Shown here one piece after another: positions 5,699 to 5,901 of a stretch of 5,901 bases of DNA; within the stretch, counting starts at the first letter, position 1, and every line of letters begins with the position of its first letter. The notes under the pieces were generated by a model. That model had not been told where the DNA came from. It saw only the letters and a program-made list of their open reading frames with translations, and did not search any database. The DNA is from Armatimonadota bacterium (GTDB lineage Bacteria; Armatimonadota; Zipacnadia; Zipacnadales; JABUFB01). Made by a program: the position numbers and the translations under genes. Location of the stretch: contig JAGPGE010000399.1 in assembly GCA_018056145.1 (NCBI GenBank), positions 1-5,901 of the forward strand, in the 5' to 3' direction.

Positions 5699-5729
5699 AT
5701 ATTACGAAGCGTTAACCCCGGTGTAATAT
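5699..5729. repeat. Nested dyad, operator-like inverted repeat
   Basis: ATATTAC (5699-5705) and its exact complement GTAATAT (5723-5729) are separated by 17 nt. Near the centre lies a second palindrome, GTTAAC (5711-5716), offset by half a base from the outer centre. The stretch is AT-richer than its surroundings. It begins 23 nt after the mraZ-like stop and sits just upstream of an extended -10, so an operator for the next promoter is a reasonable guess. Confidence 0.5.
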
Positions 5730-5734
5730 GGCCC

Positions 5735-5743
5735 TGTTATGCT
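5735..5743 (+). promoter_or_regulatory. Extended -10 promoter candidate downstream of the mraZ-like gene
   Basis: TGTTATGCT matches an extended -10 (TG, one base, then TATGCT with 4 of 6 consensus matches). TTAACC at 5712-5717 resembles a -35 but would lie 20 nt from TATGCT, so it is too far. The candidate would start transcription near 5750 and could serve a gene formerly downstream. Confidence 0.35.
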
Positions 5744-5768
5744 CATGCCGCTGAACCATCGCGGAACT

Positions 5769-5775
5769 GGAGAGG
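5769..5775 (+). promoter_or_regulatory. Orphan Shine-Dalgarno-like GGAGAGG
   Basis: A strong ribosome-site sequence is followed within 20 nt by no ATG, GTG or TTG that opens a meaningful frame. It ends exactly where the sequence appears to change to the transposase-bearing element, so its gene may have been displaced. Confidence 0.3.
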
Positions 5776-5901
5776 GTAACTACTCACCTTCCGCCTAGGG
5801 GGGCTGAGGGAGGGACAGCAGGGGAGCGTCCGGGGTGAGCAGTCGCGTGAGGACCGACAGCGCGTCTTCGCCTCGTTTCGCCGCCGTCTCGATCACCGTC
5901 G
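5776..5901 (-). mobile_element. Partial insertion sequence, IS66-like candidate, one end inferred
   Basis: The region carries the end of a transposase-like gene. It is bounded on the left by GTAACTACTCACC, which begins with GTAA, as IS66-family ends often do. The gap between this proposed terminus and the transposase stop is 19 nt, suitably short for an IS. The other end is outside the window, so the boundary rests on resemblance only. Confidence 0.35.
5795..5901 (-). CDS. C-terminal fragment of a transposase-like protein (IS66 TnpC-like)
   Basis: A minus-strand frame enters from the right edge and ends at TAG (5797-5795), with 34 full residues visible. It reads TVIETAAKRGEDALSVLTRL and continues LTPDAPLLSLPQPP. 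The pattern 'VIETxxxxGxDxLxxLTxxL' followed by a proline-rich end resembles the C-terminus of IS66-type TnpC transposases, where an 'S-V-I-E-T-C' helix precedes the end of the protein. No catalytic residues are in view because they lie outside the window, so both family and intactness are unproven. The fragment could belong to another protein ending in a similar helix. Confidence 0.45.
   Translation of the reverse strand, partial: TVIETAAKRGEDALSVLTRLLTPDAPLLSLPQPP

Noticed and set aside
5504..5779. Plus-strand 91-residue frame overlapping the 3' half of the mraZ-like gene.
   Set aside because: It is out of frame with the well-supported MraZ-like protein, shows no recognisable motif, and stops in the intergenic region.
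5739..5798. Nineteen-residue frame beginning MLMPLNHRG after the extended -10.
   Set aside because: It has no ribosome site, overlaps the promoter candidate and runs across the proposed element boundary. At best it is the leftover start of an interrupted gene.
1..5901. tRNA, rRNA, CRISPR array or known riboswitch.
   Set aside because: Reading both strands showed no cloverleaf with conserved T-loop sequence, no spaced direct repeats and no recognisable riboswitch core.

Overview
This is a GC-rich bacterial chromosomal window of four blocks. Its core is a minus-strand operon, read right to left: rpmH - rnpA - yidD - yidC - jag (4909 down to 1628). This is the widely conserved translation and membrane-insertion cluster. 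Every product is identifiable from diagnostic motifs: the bL34 signature, the RnpA RNR motif, the three YidD cysteines, the YidC/Oxa1 transmembrane core, and the KH plus R3H pair of Jag/KhpB. Spacing is tight: 11 nt, a 4-nt ATGA overlap, 16 nt and 49 nt. A good sigma70-type promoter (4972-5000) drives the operon. A hairpin lies in the rpmH leader, and a second, terminator-like hairpin sits between yidC and jag.

Left block (1-1557, plus strand): four closely spaced genes that look like the end of a phage late or lysis cassette. They are a 5'-truncated protein of unknown function, two small membrane proteins, and a holin of the LLH type. A strong 12-bp GC hairpin (1571-1599) separates this block from the convergent jag gene and can serve both sides. 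No endolysin, integrase or attachment site is visible. mnmE, which often follows jag, is absent here.

Right block (5164-5676, plus strand): a MraZ-like protein with two SpoVT/AbrB half-domains, divergent from rpmH. Its second half is canonical and its first half is degenerate. Downstream comes a short AT-richer intergenic stretch with a dyad, an extended -10 and a Shine-Dalgarno-like GGAGAGG. After that a different sequence begins, with the C-terminal end of a minus-strand transposase-like gene (IS66-like by resemblance). A mobile element therefore probably inserted just downstream of the mraZ-like gene.

Organism: the lineage cannot be fixed from the sequence. The core operon is chromosomal. 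YidC has an N-terminal export signal and an extracytoplasmic region that looks OB-like plus TPR, instead of the beta-supersandwich domain of proteobacterial YidC. Together with a free-standing MraZ-like gene beside rpmH and an LLH-type holin (a family best known from Firmicutes phages), this suggests a deep-branching, GC-rich, non-proteobacterial lineage, for example Armatimonadota-like. That is a guess, not a result.

The core genes form a coherent unit: a ribosomal protein, the RNase P protein, two membrane-insertion factors and an RNA-binding regulator. The phage-like and transposase-like blocks are accessory DNA on either side. The most unusual single item is the ectodomain of YidC.
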